Of a DNA stretch of 64,000 nucleotides, positions 45,765 through 57,663 are shown in pieces. The stretch spans positions 62,001-126,000 of the forward strand of contig KV748263.1 in assembly GCA_001692895.1 (NCBI GenBank). Reading direction: 5' to 3'. Source of the stretch: Cenococcum geophilum 1.58 (lineage: Eukaryota > Ascomycota > Dothideomycetes > Gloniales > Gloniaceae). The notes below the pieces were generated by a model. The model was not told where the DNA came from. It saw only the letters and a list, made by a program, of their open reading frames with translations, and searched no databases. The first letter of the stretch is position 1. Each line of letters begins with the position of its first letter. Position numbers and translations under genes: made by a program.

Positions 45765-48397
45765 TATTTAGATATTCTTATAAAGCCAATCTAAAGAATG
45801 CCAACCTCGTAGCTGTTCTAGCTGGTTAATAGCCTATCTCTTATCTCTTACTATACCATCTTCTACGCGCCGTCTTATATCCTTAATTATCTTATGGCGA
45901 CGGCTATAGAATATAGCCTCGCCGTCAACCTACTAGCGCGCCCCCTAGTAGCGATTAAGAGCTTTAATTAATGGCCTATCTGTTAGCCCTAAAGTCTACT
46001 TAGCCCAGAGCTAGAATACTAAATTACCGCCCTAAAGTATCTTATATTTTCTTAGCGGCGCCTATAGGTTAAGAATAAATAAAAGAGGTTAAGCGTTAGC
46101 TTGCGGTAGCTATAGTAGGGGTATAGTAGAAGCTTGCGGTAGCTATAGCGGGGGTATAGTAGAAGCTTACGGCAGCTGCTGTGGGGGTATAGTAGACGTT
46201 ATAGTAGACATTATAGTAGATGGCTAAGCAGGCTCTACGGCGGTAGATAGTTAAGAACCCCTTAGTATCTCTATAGGGGTCGGATATATAAGAGAGGGTT
46301 TATCTAAAGACGGAATCTAGCCGTTAACGCGTTTAGGAACGGACGTGGGTATAGGTACGGGTATAGGTGCGGGTATAGGTACGGGTATAGGGCCGTCTAA
46401 AGACGGCCGTATGGACTCCATAGGCCCTATTTAGATACCTGTCTTCCCTTATTAGATCTATATAGGTGCGAATAATACTAATAACCTTTTTATCTCGCTA
46501 AGGCGTTCTAAGATCATCTATACGTGTAATTAAACCCCCTTTATCTCTAAGATCGCGGCCTTATATTTTAGCTTAGCTACGGCCTTATAAGCGGGCTAGT
46601 ATTTCCGCATTATTATCTCGTCTAGCGTAACTACGCTAGCTAGCGAGCTTTTTACCCGCGCGGTAAACCTCTAGTACTCCTCGCAGCTAAAAAGGGAGTC
46701 CTTTTATAGAGGGTAGAGCGGGAACTGCTTATATAGAATTACTAAGTTCTATAATAGGATTACCCTAAGCGCGTGGAGGAGGCGTAGAAATCCTAAGCCT
46801 ATAAGGTTAAGCCGTATAACCTTATTATCTGCCCTCTTTAGGTAGTAGGTCTCTATATATTTTAGCCAGACATTAGTCTTAGGCTATATCTTTAAATAGA
46901 GTACCTTCTCCGGTATCTCCTATACGCGGGGAAGAAAGTAGCCCTTTCCTTTCTTTAGGAAGCCGGCGATTAACCGTATAAACGTACGGGGTAGGTAGCT
47001 AAGGTAGGCTCCCGTTATCGCGTCTATATTCTAGCGTCTAGCCCATCTAATTTAGGTCTCCTTAACGCCGCTAAGCTTAGCGTGCCGGACGCTCTGCTTA
47101 CAGGCGCTATAGGTCTTCTCTTTTAAATAAATCCCTACCCCCTAGAATATCTTTTTATTCNATTTAAACTGCGTATAATAGCTTAACGGCCGTTATAGTA
47201 CTTTAATACTGCTAAGGAAGACGTATAGGTTATAGTAGTCCTTTAGCTGCCAAAAGGATAGGAAGCTCTTAGCGCCGTTCTTACCCTAGCGGTTAAAGAA
47301 GTAGAAGGCTATTATAGAGAGAGGGTAGAGGATAGGGTTAGTATTGCGTATATAGCCTATATACTTAACCTTGCCGTGCTAATTCTACTTCCCCTATATT
47401 ATTGATATAATTATATACAGCGCTAACTCGTCTAGTTTAGGCCCTTCGTTCTCTAGTTTAATAAGGATAAGGTTAGTAAGCTAAACGTCCCATCTACTTT
47501 CACCCTAGGTAATAGTAGTATGGCCTAAGGAACGGGTTAGAAAACGGCAGCTATACGGACTAAATAGGGTATATATAAACCTAATAAATGCTCAGCTGCA
47601 GTTCAAAGGTAAGACTTAATTAAGCCTAGCTTTTTAGAGCCCATCTCCTAGCACTAAGTAATTACCTTTTTAAGCCCTTTAATGTTGTAGCCACTAGTAA
47701 TTATAAATAGGCCTTAATTAATAAAGTTAACGCGTTAAATCCGGTTCTTGTTATAGCGGACGCTATTTAGTACCGCCGAGAGCTTTGCCCCCCGCAGTAG
47801 CTATAAGGTTTTACCTTTTGATTACTACGCGTAGAGCTTAGTAATAGCGGAGATGTAGCTATTTATAACTAAATATTAGACCGTCTTATCAAATAGGGCG
47901 TCTAGGGCCTCCTCGTCCTATATCTCTTCCTCCTTTATAGCTTCCTCCCCTACGGCTATAGCTGCCCCTGCGGCTGCCTTTCCCCCTAGCGGCCCTCCTG
48001 CGGTAATCTTCTACCTCTTCTTTACCCGCTTACTATCTTTCTATATCTCTTTCTATTTTAGCTTCCGTCTTTAATAGCCAGCGGCCCGCAATTCTTAATT
48101 AATAACTTACTGCTCTAAAAATAAGTAAAGCTTATCTTCCGTTACTTAGGCGCCGTCTATATTACCTTCTAGTCTTACGTACTAGTCTTTCTACTTTTTC
48201 TACTTTAGCTTATACGCCCTTATAGTATTCTTTAAGCGCTAGGCCTTATAAATATCCTATAGCCGTGCTGTCTAGGCCTTAAATTCATTCTAAAGGAGGC
48301 TATAGGGGGAGGAAGCTAGGGGGGCTTCTATAGTAGACTATAGGGTAAGAAGATTTTTAAGAGACTCTATATCCGTAAGAGGTAAGGGGGTAGACAT
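45765..48397 (-). pseudogene. Crypton tyrosine recombinase (GCR1_C type), copy A
   Basis: The minus strand reads as a protein of about 880 residues from near 48397 (ATG before STPLPLTDIESLKNLL). After the N-terminal region, an Ala-rich linker (AAAGAAIAVGEEAI) and FINQGLFITSGYNIKGLKR lead into the recombinase core. VRHAKLSGVKET.IRWARR (47090) and NIDAITGAYLSYLP (47010) hold the Arg, the HxxR-like block and the Tyr region found in fungal NDC10_II-like recombinases. A GCR1_C-type DNA-binding domain is suggested at the C-terminus by LWAK.TLGLTDRPLIKALN (46000). Such proteins cut and rejoin DNA through a Tyr-DNA bond. TAG/TAA codons break it in many places, and the start codon differs in copy B (GCG), so the true start is uncertain. 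Confidence 0.78.
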
Positions 48398-48984
48398 ATA
48401 AGCGCGGTATAGGTAAATAAAGCTACCAAACGCATAAATATTAATGGAGAAGGAGAAGAAGAGGGCTCTATATTATAGAATTAGAATTATAGTAGGCCTT
48501 TCTATATAAAATTAGAAGCCCTATGTAAGCTAGGAGCTAGCGCGGGCATAAGAATAGTAGAGGGTTAGAAAATAGGTTTGTTAAGGCGACGGTAAGGTTA
48601 ATGGCGCGCGATAAGGACCTTTATACTAACCCAGTACTAACCTAGGCCTTAAAAACGCGTCTAAAAAGTAGGGGCCACCACTAAAGGGGGGGGGTAATAT
48701 TTAAACGATATATTATAGACCTTAGGGGGTCGTGCGTAACCTAAGGTTACGCTAAGCTTAACCCGGACCTCTAATACCTATTATATATCTAGGGGGGTTA
48801 TTTGGCGCGGTTATAACCCGGGTTAATATAAGGTTAGGGCCACCCCTGCTAATAACGCGCCCGACCCCGTACTTAGTCGCGTAGCGACCGCCCCTAAATA
48901 CCCTCGCACGCAATTTTAGGCGAAAAGGTATATAATTTAAGTTTAATCGGTACTTCTAGGCGGTCGCGTAATGTTGCTCTAAAT

Positions 48985-49460
48985 TTAAAACACCTATACT
49001 ATAGTAACCGAGACGCCTTAACGTAGGACTATACTCTAGTGACTAAGACGTCTTAATATAGGACTGCACTATGGTCACTGTAGTCCTATATTAAGGCGTC
49101 TTAGTTACCGCAGTCCTATATTAAGGCGTTTCGGTTACTATAGTGCAGTTATATATTAAGGCGTCTTAGTTACTACAGTGCAGTCCTATATTAAGACGTC
49201 TCAGTTACTATAGTATAGTCCTATATTAAGGCGTCTCGGTTAATACAGTGCAGTTATATATTAAGGCGTCTTAGTTACTACAGTCGTATATTAAGGCGTC
49301 TTGGTTACTACAGTATAGTCCTATATTAAGACGTCTCAGTTACTAGTATAGTCTTATATTAAGACGTCTCGGTTACCATAGTGCATTTATATATAAAGGC
49401 GTCTTAGTTAGTTACCGTAGTGTAGTTATATATTAAGGCGTCTTAGTTACTATAGTAAAA
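48985..49460. repeat. Satellite array of Crypton copy B
   Basis: About twelve units of the same family as at 45397, again with the first two inverted (ACCGAGACGCCTTAACG and ACTAAGACGTCTTAATA). Copy B has a few more units than copy A, so the array changes in length between copies. Confidence 0.85.
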
Positions 49461-49464
49461 TAAC

Positions 49465-51176
49465 TATTTAGATATTCTTATAAAGCTAATCTAAAGAATG
49501 CTAACCTTGTAGCTGTTTTAGCTAGTTAATAGCCTATCTCTTATTTTTTGCTATACTATCTTTTACGCGCCGTCTTATATCCTTAATTATTTTACGGCGA
49601 TGGCTGTAGAATATAGCCTCGCCGTTAACCCGCTAGCGCGCCCCCTAGCAGCAATTAAGAGCTTTAATTAACGGCCTACCTACTAGCCCTAAAGTCTACT
49701 TGGCCCAGAGCTGGAATACTAAATTACTGCCCTAGAGCATCTTATATTTCTTTAGTAGCGCCTATAGGTTAAAAATAAATAGAAGAGGTTAAGTATTAGC
49801 TTGTGGTAGCTATAGCGGGGGTATAGTAAAAGCTTGCGGTAGCTGCGGCGGGGGTATAGTAAAAGCTTATGGCAGCTGCTGCGGGGGTATGGTAGACATT
49901 ATAGTAAACGTTATAGTAGACGGCTAAGCAGGCTCTACGGCAGTAGATAGTTAAGGACCCCTTAGTATCTCTATAGGGGTTGGATATATAGGAGAGGGTT
50001 TATCTAAAGACGGAATCTAGCCGTTAATGCGTTTAGGAATAGACGCGGGTATAGGTACAGGTATAGGTGCGGGTATAGGTACGGGTATAAGGCTGTCTAA
50101 AGACGGCCGTATAGACTCCATAGGCCCTATTTAGATACCCGTCTTCCCTTACTAAATCTATATAGGTGTAAATAATACTAATAACCTTTTTATCTCGCTA
50201 AGGCGTTCTAAGATCGTCTATACGCGTAATTAAACCCCCTTTATCTTTAAGATCGCGGCCTTATATTTTAGCTTAGCTACGGCCTTATAAGCGGGCTAGT
50301 ATTTCCGCATTATTATCTTATTTGGCGTAACTACGCTGGCTAGCGAGCTTTTTACCCGCGTGGCGAACCTCTGGTACTCCTTATAGCTAAAGAGGGAGTC
50401 CTTTTATAGAGGGTAGAGCGGGAACTGCTTATATAGAATTACCGAGTTCTATAATAGGATTACCCTAAGCGCGTAAAGGAGGCGTAAAAATCCTAAGCCC
50501 GTAAGGTCAAGCCATACAACCTTATTATCTACCCTCTCTAGGTAGTAAGTCTCTATACGTTTTAGCCAGATATTAGTCTTAGGCTATATCTTTAAACAGA
50601 GTACCTCCTCTAGCACCTCCCGTACGCGGGAAAGAAAGTAGCCCTTTTCTTTCTTTAGGAAGCTAGTGATTAACCGTATAAACGCACGGGGTAGGTAGCT
50701 AAGGTAGGCTCCCGTTATCGCGTCCGTATTCTAGCATTTAGCCCGTCTAATTTGGGTCTCCTTAACGCCGCTAAGCTTGGTATGCCGGACGCTCTACTTA
50801 CGGGCGCTATAGGTCTTCTCTTTTAAATAAATCCTTACCCCCTAGAATATCTTTTTATTTTATTTAAACTGCGTATAATAGCTTAACGGCCGTTATGGTA
50901 CTTTAATACTGCTAGGAAAGACGTATAGGTTATAGTAGTCCTCTAGCTGCTAAAAGGATGGGAAGCTCTTAGCGCTATCCTTACCCTAGCGGTTAAAGAA
51001 GTAGAAGGCTATTGTAGAGAGAGGGTAGAGGATAGGGTTAGTATTGCGCATATAGCCTATATACTTAACCTTACCGTGCTGATTCTACTTCCCCTATATT
51101 ATTAACATAATTATATACGGCGCTAACTTGTTTAGTTTAGGCCCTTTATTCTCTAGTTTAATAAGGATAAGGTTAG
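49465..51176 (-). pseudogene. Crypton recombinase, copy B, C-terminal part
   Basis: This half of the copy B gene holds the same recombinase-core and C-terminal regions as copy A. It matches 45765-47477. The reading frame is broken by TAA/TAG, some of them at different positions from copy A. The Copia insertion at 51177 separates it from the N-terminal part at 57664-58595. Confidence 0.75.
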
Positions 51177-51351
51177 TGTTAGTATAACTCTCTTTATTAA
51201 CGTACACGAATATTACTTATAGTGGTACGTATGCGGTATTGAAGTTAGTAGTTAATTGTTTTTGTTTAGAAATAGGGGTTTACTCTAAGGTTAGATTAGC
51301 TAGTCTTGCTTTATAGTCTTATAACCATATTATATAACTAACATTCTGACA
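51177..51351 (-). repeat. 3' LTR of the minus-strand Copia element
   Basis: A 175-bp copy ending ACATTCTGACA on the plus strand. It pairs with 57484-57658 and differs mainly by transitions. It directly follows the GTTAG duplication. Confidence 0.95.
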
Positions 51352-51499
51352 CTAGAGCAACTCTAAGAAGAAGGCTAATCTACACTCTAAAGCTAAGTCT
51401 GTTTCTAGACTATTTATAGTATATATGTAATAGCTAAAGATCTAATTAATACGTAATAGTTTCTATACTCTTCTTATAGGTCTATAATTACATAACTAG

Positions 51500-51747
51500 T
51501 ATTACGGCTTATACTAATACCTCTAAATAGAAGCTTGTAGAATGCTGTATTATAGGGACACTAAGCTAAGGAAAAGAAGGAGAAGGATTATTAGAGGTAG
51601 TAGGTTAATATGTCGCAAGGGCCGCTAAGGCGTTAGTAGTAAGTGAGCTAATAGTAATTTTCTATCCCGGGGATAGAAAATCCTAATTGGCTGGTTAAAT
51701 TTAGGGCCCGTAGAATATGGCAGGTGATGTGCCCTAGTACTGTCACG
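51500..51747 (-). repeat. LTR-like block (family A) at the end of Copia pol
   Basis: On the minus strand the block begins at a TGACAGTACTAGGGCACATC sequence and ends AAGCCGTAATA, like family A solo LTRs. A palindrome TTTTCTATCCC/GGGATAGAAAA lies at about 51658-51680. The pol frame ends in this block's first bases (TGA at 51745-51743), so it was either an insertion at the end of pol or a shared 3' module. No target duplication was found. Confidence 0.6.
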
Positions 51748-54700
51748 ACCCAAAAACCACCTTTTATTACTCTTTACACTCTACCTAACCTATAGCCTGT
51801 ATATTAACCTAGTTCGTGTCAATAAGTCGCTATAGGGCGACGTAAGGCTTCCCCTTGGTTATCGCGTCCGCAGGGTTAGCTTCACTATTAATTTATTTAA
51901 CCTCCGTAATCTGCCGACGTTTATAGGCTTGTTATAGGCATATTATATTAATTATTAATCGCTTCTTTTATATAGTTCTAAGTTGTATAAGATAGTTGTA
52001 TAGCGACTTAGAATCGGTGTAAAGTATAAGTAGGAGGTTAATCTATAGGACCTTGTCTACTGTAGACTTAATGGCGACGGCGATATTAAAGCCATAAGCT
52101 ATTCCGTAGAGTTTAAAAGCTAAAACGCTTCTAGTAACTCTTTTACACTTAATTAAGCTCTAATAGATGACGTTAGCCTTCTTAGTTGCGTTAGCTAGTA
52201 TAATAATATAGCCAATTTACAAAGAGAGGTCCTTGTTATTAGTAAAGGAAGCGTCTATAAAGACTAAGAGCTATAGGGTCTTAGCCTCTAATTTAATAAA
52301 CTTAAGACCTTTATATAAGTTCTAAATCTGCTAACTTAGGCGCTTATTTAACTTCTTTACATCTACCTTTTTAGGATTAGTTACCTGGGCAGCAAAGGAT
52401 AAGTTAAATAAAGCCTCTAGTTAATAGACTGAGGTAATATAGGCTCCTTTGGCGCGTTAAGCGATATACTAGTCCTTTAGCATAAGTAGGCCGCGCGTAA
52501 TTCCTCTGGAGCTAGTGCTATTTACTAGCGTAGTATTAACCACACTAAGGTTCTTATACTGGCGCTTTTGCGTTAGTGTAATACTCTTGTCTTATGCCAA
52601 TTAAATAAGTCCTCTATTAAACTTGACTAGTATATTAGTGGTTAGTTGCTCTCGCTCCTTAGCTATAAATTTAGCCTTATATAGTTTACTTTATTTAGCC
52701 TTTATAAAGGTATTATCTGTAAGGAATAGCGTATTATTAGTCTATAAGCCGACAATTCCAAAAGGTTTATTGCTATAAAGTAAGTAAGGGTTGTACGTAG
52801 ACTGGTCCATTCGTAGCTAATTGACGTAGTGTAAATAGTAGGTCTTAAACCAGTGGTTTCCAGCTTTAGGCACTCTATAAAGTAGCTTTATAACCTTTAG
52901 AATGGAGTCCTTATTAATTCCTAATTGTTTATTTAGCTTATATGGTGGTTATACATAGAACTTGCGGTTTAGGTTTGTAGTAGACTGGACGTAGGCTTGT
53001 AAGATGTCTTAGAGGTAGAGTTATGTTTATAGTAGCGTAGCAGCAATACAGAGAATTAGCCGCTGGCTAACTCATTAAATTGTTAGTAACTAAGTAAGGA
53101 CTAGCTTTTTCTCTAAATTGTTATAGGCCTATATAATAAGTCGTGATTTCTTAAAGGCTTTATCAGTTCCCTTATTCTTAATCTTATTAACAAACCGTAA
53201 ATTAAAGAGTCTAACCCCCTTTGGTATATTGTATAGCTTAATAATCTTAAAGACGCCTTTTTTAAGTAGGCCTATAACCTCCTTTTACCGTAAAGCGCTA
53301 AACTGGGCGTTGCTATCATTCTATAAGTAAATAGTAGTATCAGCTATATTTGCGGTATTATTGTTCTGCAAGTAGATAGCGATATTAGCTATGTCTATAA
53401 TATTACCCGTAAGGGCATCTATGTCTATTATAGCGTCCGTAACAGCTGTGTTTGCAACGGCTATAAGTAATAGGTATTTGCGGGGGCGACCTCTACCTCG
53501 CTTTGGCGGTAGCTATAGTTTAGCTTTAGGTAATAATTAAGGTTTAGCTAGTATAGGTACTAGTTTAGCTAATTTGACAGACTCTTATAGTTTAACTAAG
53601 TCTTATAGGTCTAGTAGGTAAGGTTTTACAACTGTAGAGCGGAAGGTTGTAGGCCTATTTAGTAGCTTTACAGTATAGGTCTTACCGTTAATGGTAAGTA
53701 GTATATATAGCCCGTCCCAATAACCGCTTTAGCCAGTATTACCTTCTCTCCAGATTAAGACAGGCAAACTAGGTGGAAGGCTATAAATAGCGTTAGTTCG
53801 TTGTCTATTTCGCGTATTAAAAGTATTAGCGATCTGTCGTTCAGCTTAAAGCTTCTAGATTTCCACTATTGCTTTCTTAATAGCCGCAGCTCGCTATGCG
53901 ACTAAAGGTAATGGTATATCCGATTTAACTATTCGGGGGTAGGCTCTAAAGACTAGGAGTGTAGGGACTAGGCCTTCTAGGCTAGCCGTATTATTAATAG
54001 CTTTAAAAGCCATTTATAGGGCTATCTCCTTGCTAATTTTAGGGATTTAGATGTAATAATTTAGTAGGCTCGTCGTAGCGGATTATAGTAGCGCTCTACT
54101 ATTCTAATGGAATTGTGTAATTTAACTAAAACTGACTTTATAGTTACTCCTATAGTAGTAGCGTAGTGCTTAAACTCCTTACTAATAAAGTTCTTCCTAG
54201 CATCTGTGGTGATTAAGTTTAGTGGTCCTAAATAGCTATTAATCTAGCATATTTGTAGAACGTCCTAAGTGTACTTAGCGCTAATATCTCGTAGCCATCT
54301 ACCAGTTTGAAATTAAGTTACTTTATCGACTATATATAGTAGGGGGGAGCCGCTAATATACATAATGTCGACGATAATATTGTAGTTAAAATTAATATTG
54401 TCTCGTAAGGTGAAGCGAAATCTACTTGGAGATCTGCTAAACTTCTAGCAGTAGTAGCAGAGTCTGGTTAGCTCTTTAATAGCGGATCTATTAGTATTAT
54501 AGCCGTGGCCAGTCTTGTTAAGAAGCTTTTGCAGTTTATTAACTAACGGGTGACTAAATCGATGGTGTAGACGTCGTAGCTCTATATTAGTTAAGTAGTA
54601 AGGGTTCGCGTTAAAGGACTTAATTAGATAAGACTGTAAAGAGAAGCTCTATATAAGAAACGGGTGGCCAAATCGTCTAACTACTGGCACCTTTTTAGTG

Positions 54701-56961
54701 CGAGTGATAATGACGTCCTTTAGGTTATCGTATTTAATATAGAGTCTATCTATATCTACTAAGCAAAGTAGGAAAGGAGTATCTGCTTTAACGATATGGA
54801 ATTGTATCTTGCCTATAGGGCTGTTAACGTCTATGGTTCTAATAGACGTAGAGGCTCTAATCCCGAATTAGATAGTTACTTAGCCCTTAGTTAACGTATT
54901 AAGACTTATAGACTTATCTACGGCCTATAGGGCTTGAAATTGGCTATAGCTAGCTATAGACTTACGCGAAGTACCTATATCGATTATAATTCCCATAAAG
55001 ACCGTCGAGGTATATTATAACGCTATAGTTGTGGTCGTATTACAGGCAAATGGGTTAGTCTCTGTGTAAGGTTTTATGGTAGACTCCGTAATAAGTTCTA
55101 AAGCCGTAAGTAGGTATATATAAGCCTTATTAGCTAGCTCTACGCTTATAGAGGTTACTTCCTCTATAGTAAGTGTTTTAAAGGTGGTGATATAGGCAGA
55201 ACTATTATTAGGTTCTCCGGCATTGCTCCTAGAGTTATTAGCGTCTTATGTGTAGGCTTTAAAGTCTAAGTTATCCTCTTTATCTCTTTCATAGGCAGCG
55301 ACGTATTATTTAAAGTGGTTGTTAAAGTTGCCCTTATTACGGCCCTTGATATTAATAAAACGTCTCTTATAGTCGTCTCTAGATTAATTACGCTCCTCCT
55401 CTATATGTTTTTATAAACGGTAGTCCTCCTTCTTATAGACGTAGCACTTAGCCTTTAGTCCGCCGTTAGTTCTATAGGGGCGATTGCTGCCGTAGCGATT
55501 AGTGTTTTGGTCTCGATTTTGGTTATTTTAATAGTAACGTTAATCTATAAAAAAGGTTTAGTAAGACGATCTTATTAAGGCCTATAGGGGGTATTCTTTT
55601 TCCCACGCAATAATAGAGGATTATAGCTTACTAATTAACTAAGAGAGGTCTTCTAAGGGGTTAGAGATAGCGATATGGTATACTAGCACTCCCTAGCAAG
55701 TAGTGACCAACTTATTTATAAGAATGCGGTTTATATAAAAGTCTAGGTATAGTCTATAACGTTACTTTAGCAGTTTATCTATAAGCAGTTAGAAGTTCTA
55801 ATAAATTAACTTATTAGGGTTCTCGTCTATAACTCCTTAGAGGGTTATACTATTCTACTCCATAAGGTTCTTATGGTAGTATTCTAGCCCTTTAAAGAAC
55901 CATTATATATAGTTACAGGCTTTAGTAAAAAGTCTTAACTTAAGGTTGCTATTATAGTAGTAGTTCTAAGCAAGCCCTTTTAGTATGCTAGGGAATGCCA
56001 CTACGTAGCCTTTTGGTAGTAAGCTAGATCTCTTACAGATATTATAGAAGATGGTTAGTTTAAAGTTAAAGCTATTATTAACTCCATTGTACTTTTGGTC
56101 GTCTGTATAGATCTTTATAATTATAGCCACCTCCTTACTATATCTAGATCCTTACTTAGGTCTTTACTCCACGCTAGGTATAGCTAGTTTAGGTAATATA
56201 TGTATATATAGCTGCTATAGTTACTATGGCTGCTATAGTTGCTGCTCTCTTAGCTATAGCAGTTAGTTAATAAGAGCGTGGATTTAGTTATAATTAGAGG
56301 ATTAAGGACTAGGAGGGGTAGTAGGGGTAGTAGGGGTAGCGATTAGAGTAGCTGGTGGTATAGTAATTAGAGTAGATCTAGGGGGGGTAATAGGGGTAGC
56401 AGGGGCAGCAATTGGGGTAGCTGGCGGTGCTGCAATTAGGGTAGCTGGTGGTGTAGTAACCGAAGTAGCTGGTAGTATAGCGGCTAGAATAGCTGGTGGA
56501 GTTAGTAGAGTACCTAGTAGTGGGGCTGGAGGTGTAGTAAGCTTATCTAAGGTCGAATTAAGTTGGTCTTATAGAGTTATTATAATTATTAGCTTTACCT
56601 CTATAAGGGCCGCGATAAGCTCCTCATCCGTCTATTTATAAAATTCTTCTTTATTAGTAACATCCGTTAGCACCTTGCTAAGAGTGTACCTCTTATCTTA
56701 CTTAACAACGTATACTCCTCTTTTGACTAGGTAGTTACGGATTCCCGCTTTAGTTTTAGATTATACTTATTTAAAGAGCTCTGGCGTAAAGTCTTTAAAG
56801 TCTTCCTAATATACTGTCCACAGTGAAAAGTTTATAAGGTTATGCCGTGTATATAGGTGCATCTTAGTCTCTATATACTCCGCTAGATTATTATCTATAG
56901 CCGTCTCCAAGTTGATTCCGTAGCCGTATTTGGCAATTCTTTCCTTCTAGTTAATTTCCAT
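51743..56961 (-). pseudogene. Copia gag-pol polyprotein, moderately decayed
   Basis: A minus-strand ATG at 56961 starts a frame of about 1,740 codons. Gag includes an Ala/Pro/Thr-rich segment (56530-56240) made of APPATP-like units and ends with a zinc-knuckle remnant (AKCYVYKKEDYRL near 55440). The protease motif is IIIDIGTSRKS (54985), in the place of the usual DTGAS. The pre-integrase region has LRRLHHRFSHPLVNKL (54560), and the integrase end has LQMAFKAINNTASLEGLVPT (54010). Reverse transcriptase shows DILQAYVQSTTNLNRKFYVQ (52990-52930) and YNPYLL (52790). RNase H shows LVFIDASF, KCKRVTRSVLA and DSKSLYNYL (52270-52010). Gaps are TAA/TAG at Gln or Trp places, far fewer than in the first Copia element. 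Confidence 0.88.
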
Positions 56962-57003
56962 ATTATCGTATCTTTGTGTATAAGGGTAGTCGTTGTTTAG
57001 AAG

Positions 57004-57052
57004 TTAAGGTTAAGGTTAAGGTTAAGGTTAAGGTTAAGGTTAAGGTTAGGGG
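57004..57052. repeat. (TTAAGG)7 TTAGGG simple repeat
   Basis: Seven perfect TTAAGG hexamers are followed by one TTAGGG. The array lies about 40 bp before the gag start of the minus-strand Copia element, in its 5' leader. TTAGGG is the fungal telomere unit, but the array is internal, short and mostly the variant hexamer. Confidence 0.95.
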
Positions 57053-57148
57053 TGTAAAGGTAAGAGTGTAAGGGTGTGTGCGTATCCCCTTAACAAATCT
57101 ACAGTTTTTAAAGACTGAAAACTAAAGATGATTCTTAGTAAAGATATG

Positions 57149-57443
57149 GTCCTCCAGGCGATCTTACACGTTAGCAGTTAAGTTAATATGTGGTCTTAAG
57201 CTTTAAGGTCCTCTAGGCGATCTAACACGTTAATAGTTAAGTTAATGCGTAGTCTTAAGCTTTAAGGGGTAACATAGCTCTCTCTAAGTAAAGATACGAT
57301 TCTCTAGGTAATTTTACGCGTTAGTAAGCTGATACGTGGTCTCGAGCTTTAAGGGTAATATAGCTTTCTCCTTTAACTAAAATAGGGTAATAGCTCTGCG
57401 ATTTAACGCGTTAGCAGTTAAGCTAATGCGTAGTTTTAAGCTT
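57149..57443. repeat. 58-bp tandem repeat in the Copia leader
   Basis: About four units with GGTCCTCTAGGCGAT, TAACACGTTAGCAGTTAAG and TAGTCTTAAGCTTTAA. The first two are adjacent (57149 and 57207), while the later two are spaced and more diverged. They lie between the hexamer array and the 5' LTR, in the untranslated leader. Confidence 0.85.
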
Positions 57444-57483
57444 TGCTATTGCGTATTTCCTAATTTATACGTCTACTAATTAG

Positions 57484-57658
57484 TGTTAGTATAACTCTCT
57501 TTATTAACGTGCACGAATATTACTTATAGTGATACGTATGCGGTGTTAAAGTTAGTAGTTAATTGTTTTTATCTAGAAATAGGGGTTTGCTCTAAGGTTA
57601 GATTAGCTAGTCTTGCTTTGTAGTTTTATAACCACGTTATATAACTAATATTCTAACA
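57484..57658 (-). repeat. 5' LTR of the minus-strand Copia element
   Basis: A 175-bp copy beginning TGTTAGTATAAC and ending TTCTAACA, followed by GTTAG and then by the resumed Crypton copy B. Transcription would run leftward from here. Confidence 0.95.
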
Positions 57659-57663
57659 GTTAG

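Larger units (their letters stand above)
45178..48779 (-). mobile_element. Crypton-type tyrosine-recombinase transposon, copy A
   Basis: This unit is followed directly by a second copy of itself. The shared left edge reads ATATCTAGGGGGGTTATTT (45190 and 48785) and the shared right edge AAGCTTAACCCGGACCTC. Each junction carries a 7-bp core: GATATTT at 45178-45184, AATACCT at 48773-48779 and GATACCT at 58960-58966, which are RIP variants of GATACCT. There are no inverted repeats and no target duplication of transposase type, as expected for Cryptons, which integrate by tyrosine recombination. It encodes one recombinase on the minus strand and carries a satellite array behind the gene's 3' end. 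Length from core to core is about 3.6 kb. Confidence 0.82.
51177..57658 (-). mobile_element. Ty1/Copia LTR retrotransposon, minus strand
   Basis: The element has 175-bp LTRs at 51177-51351 and 57484-57658. Both begin TGTTAGTATAAC; the left ends TGACA and the right TAACA. The 5-bp duplication GTTAG is at 51172-51176 and 57659-57663. Comparison with Crypton copy A at 47473 shows the uninterrupted target AAGGTTAGTAAGC. The interior encodes gag, protease, integrase, reverse transcriptase and RNase H in that order on the minus strand. It is less damaged than the Copia element at 7734: long stretches lack stops. The two elements are distant relatives by protein text. Confidence 0.96.

Noticed and set aside
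57004..57052. A true telomere or chromosome end
   Set aside because: The array is short, mostly TTAAGG and has unique sequence on both sides within a retrotransposon.
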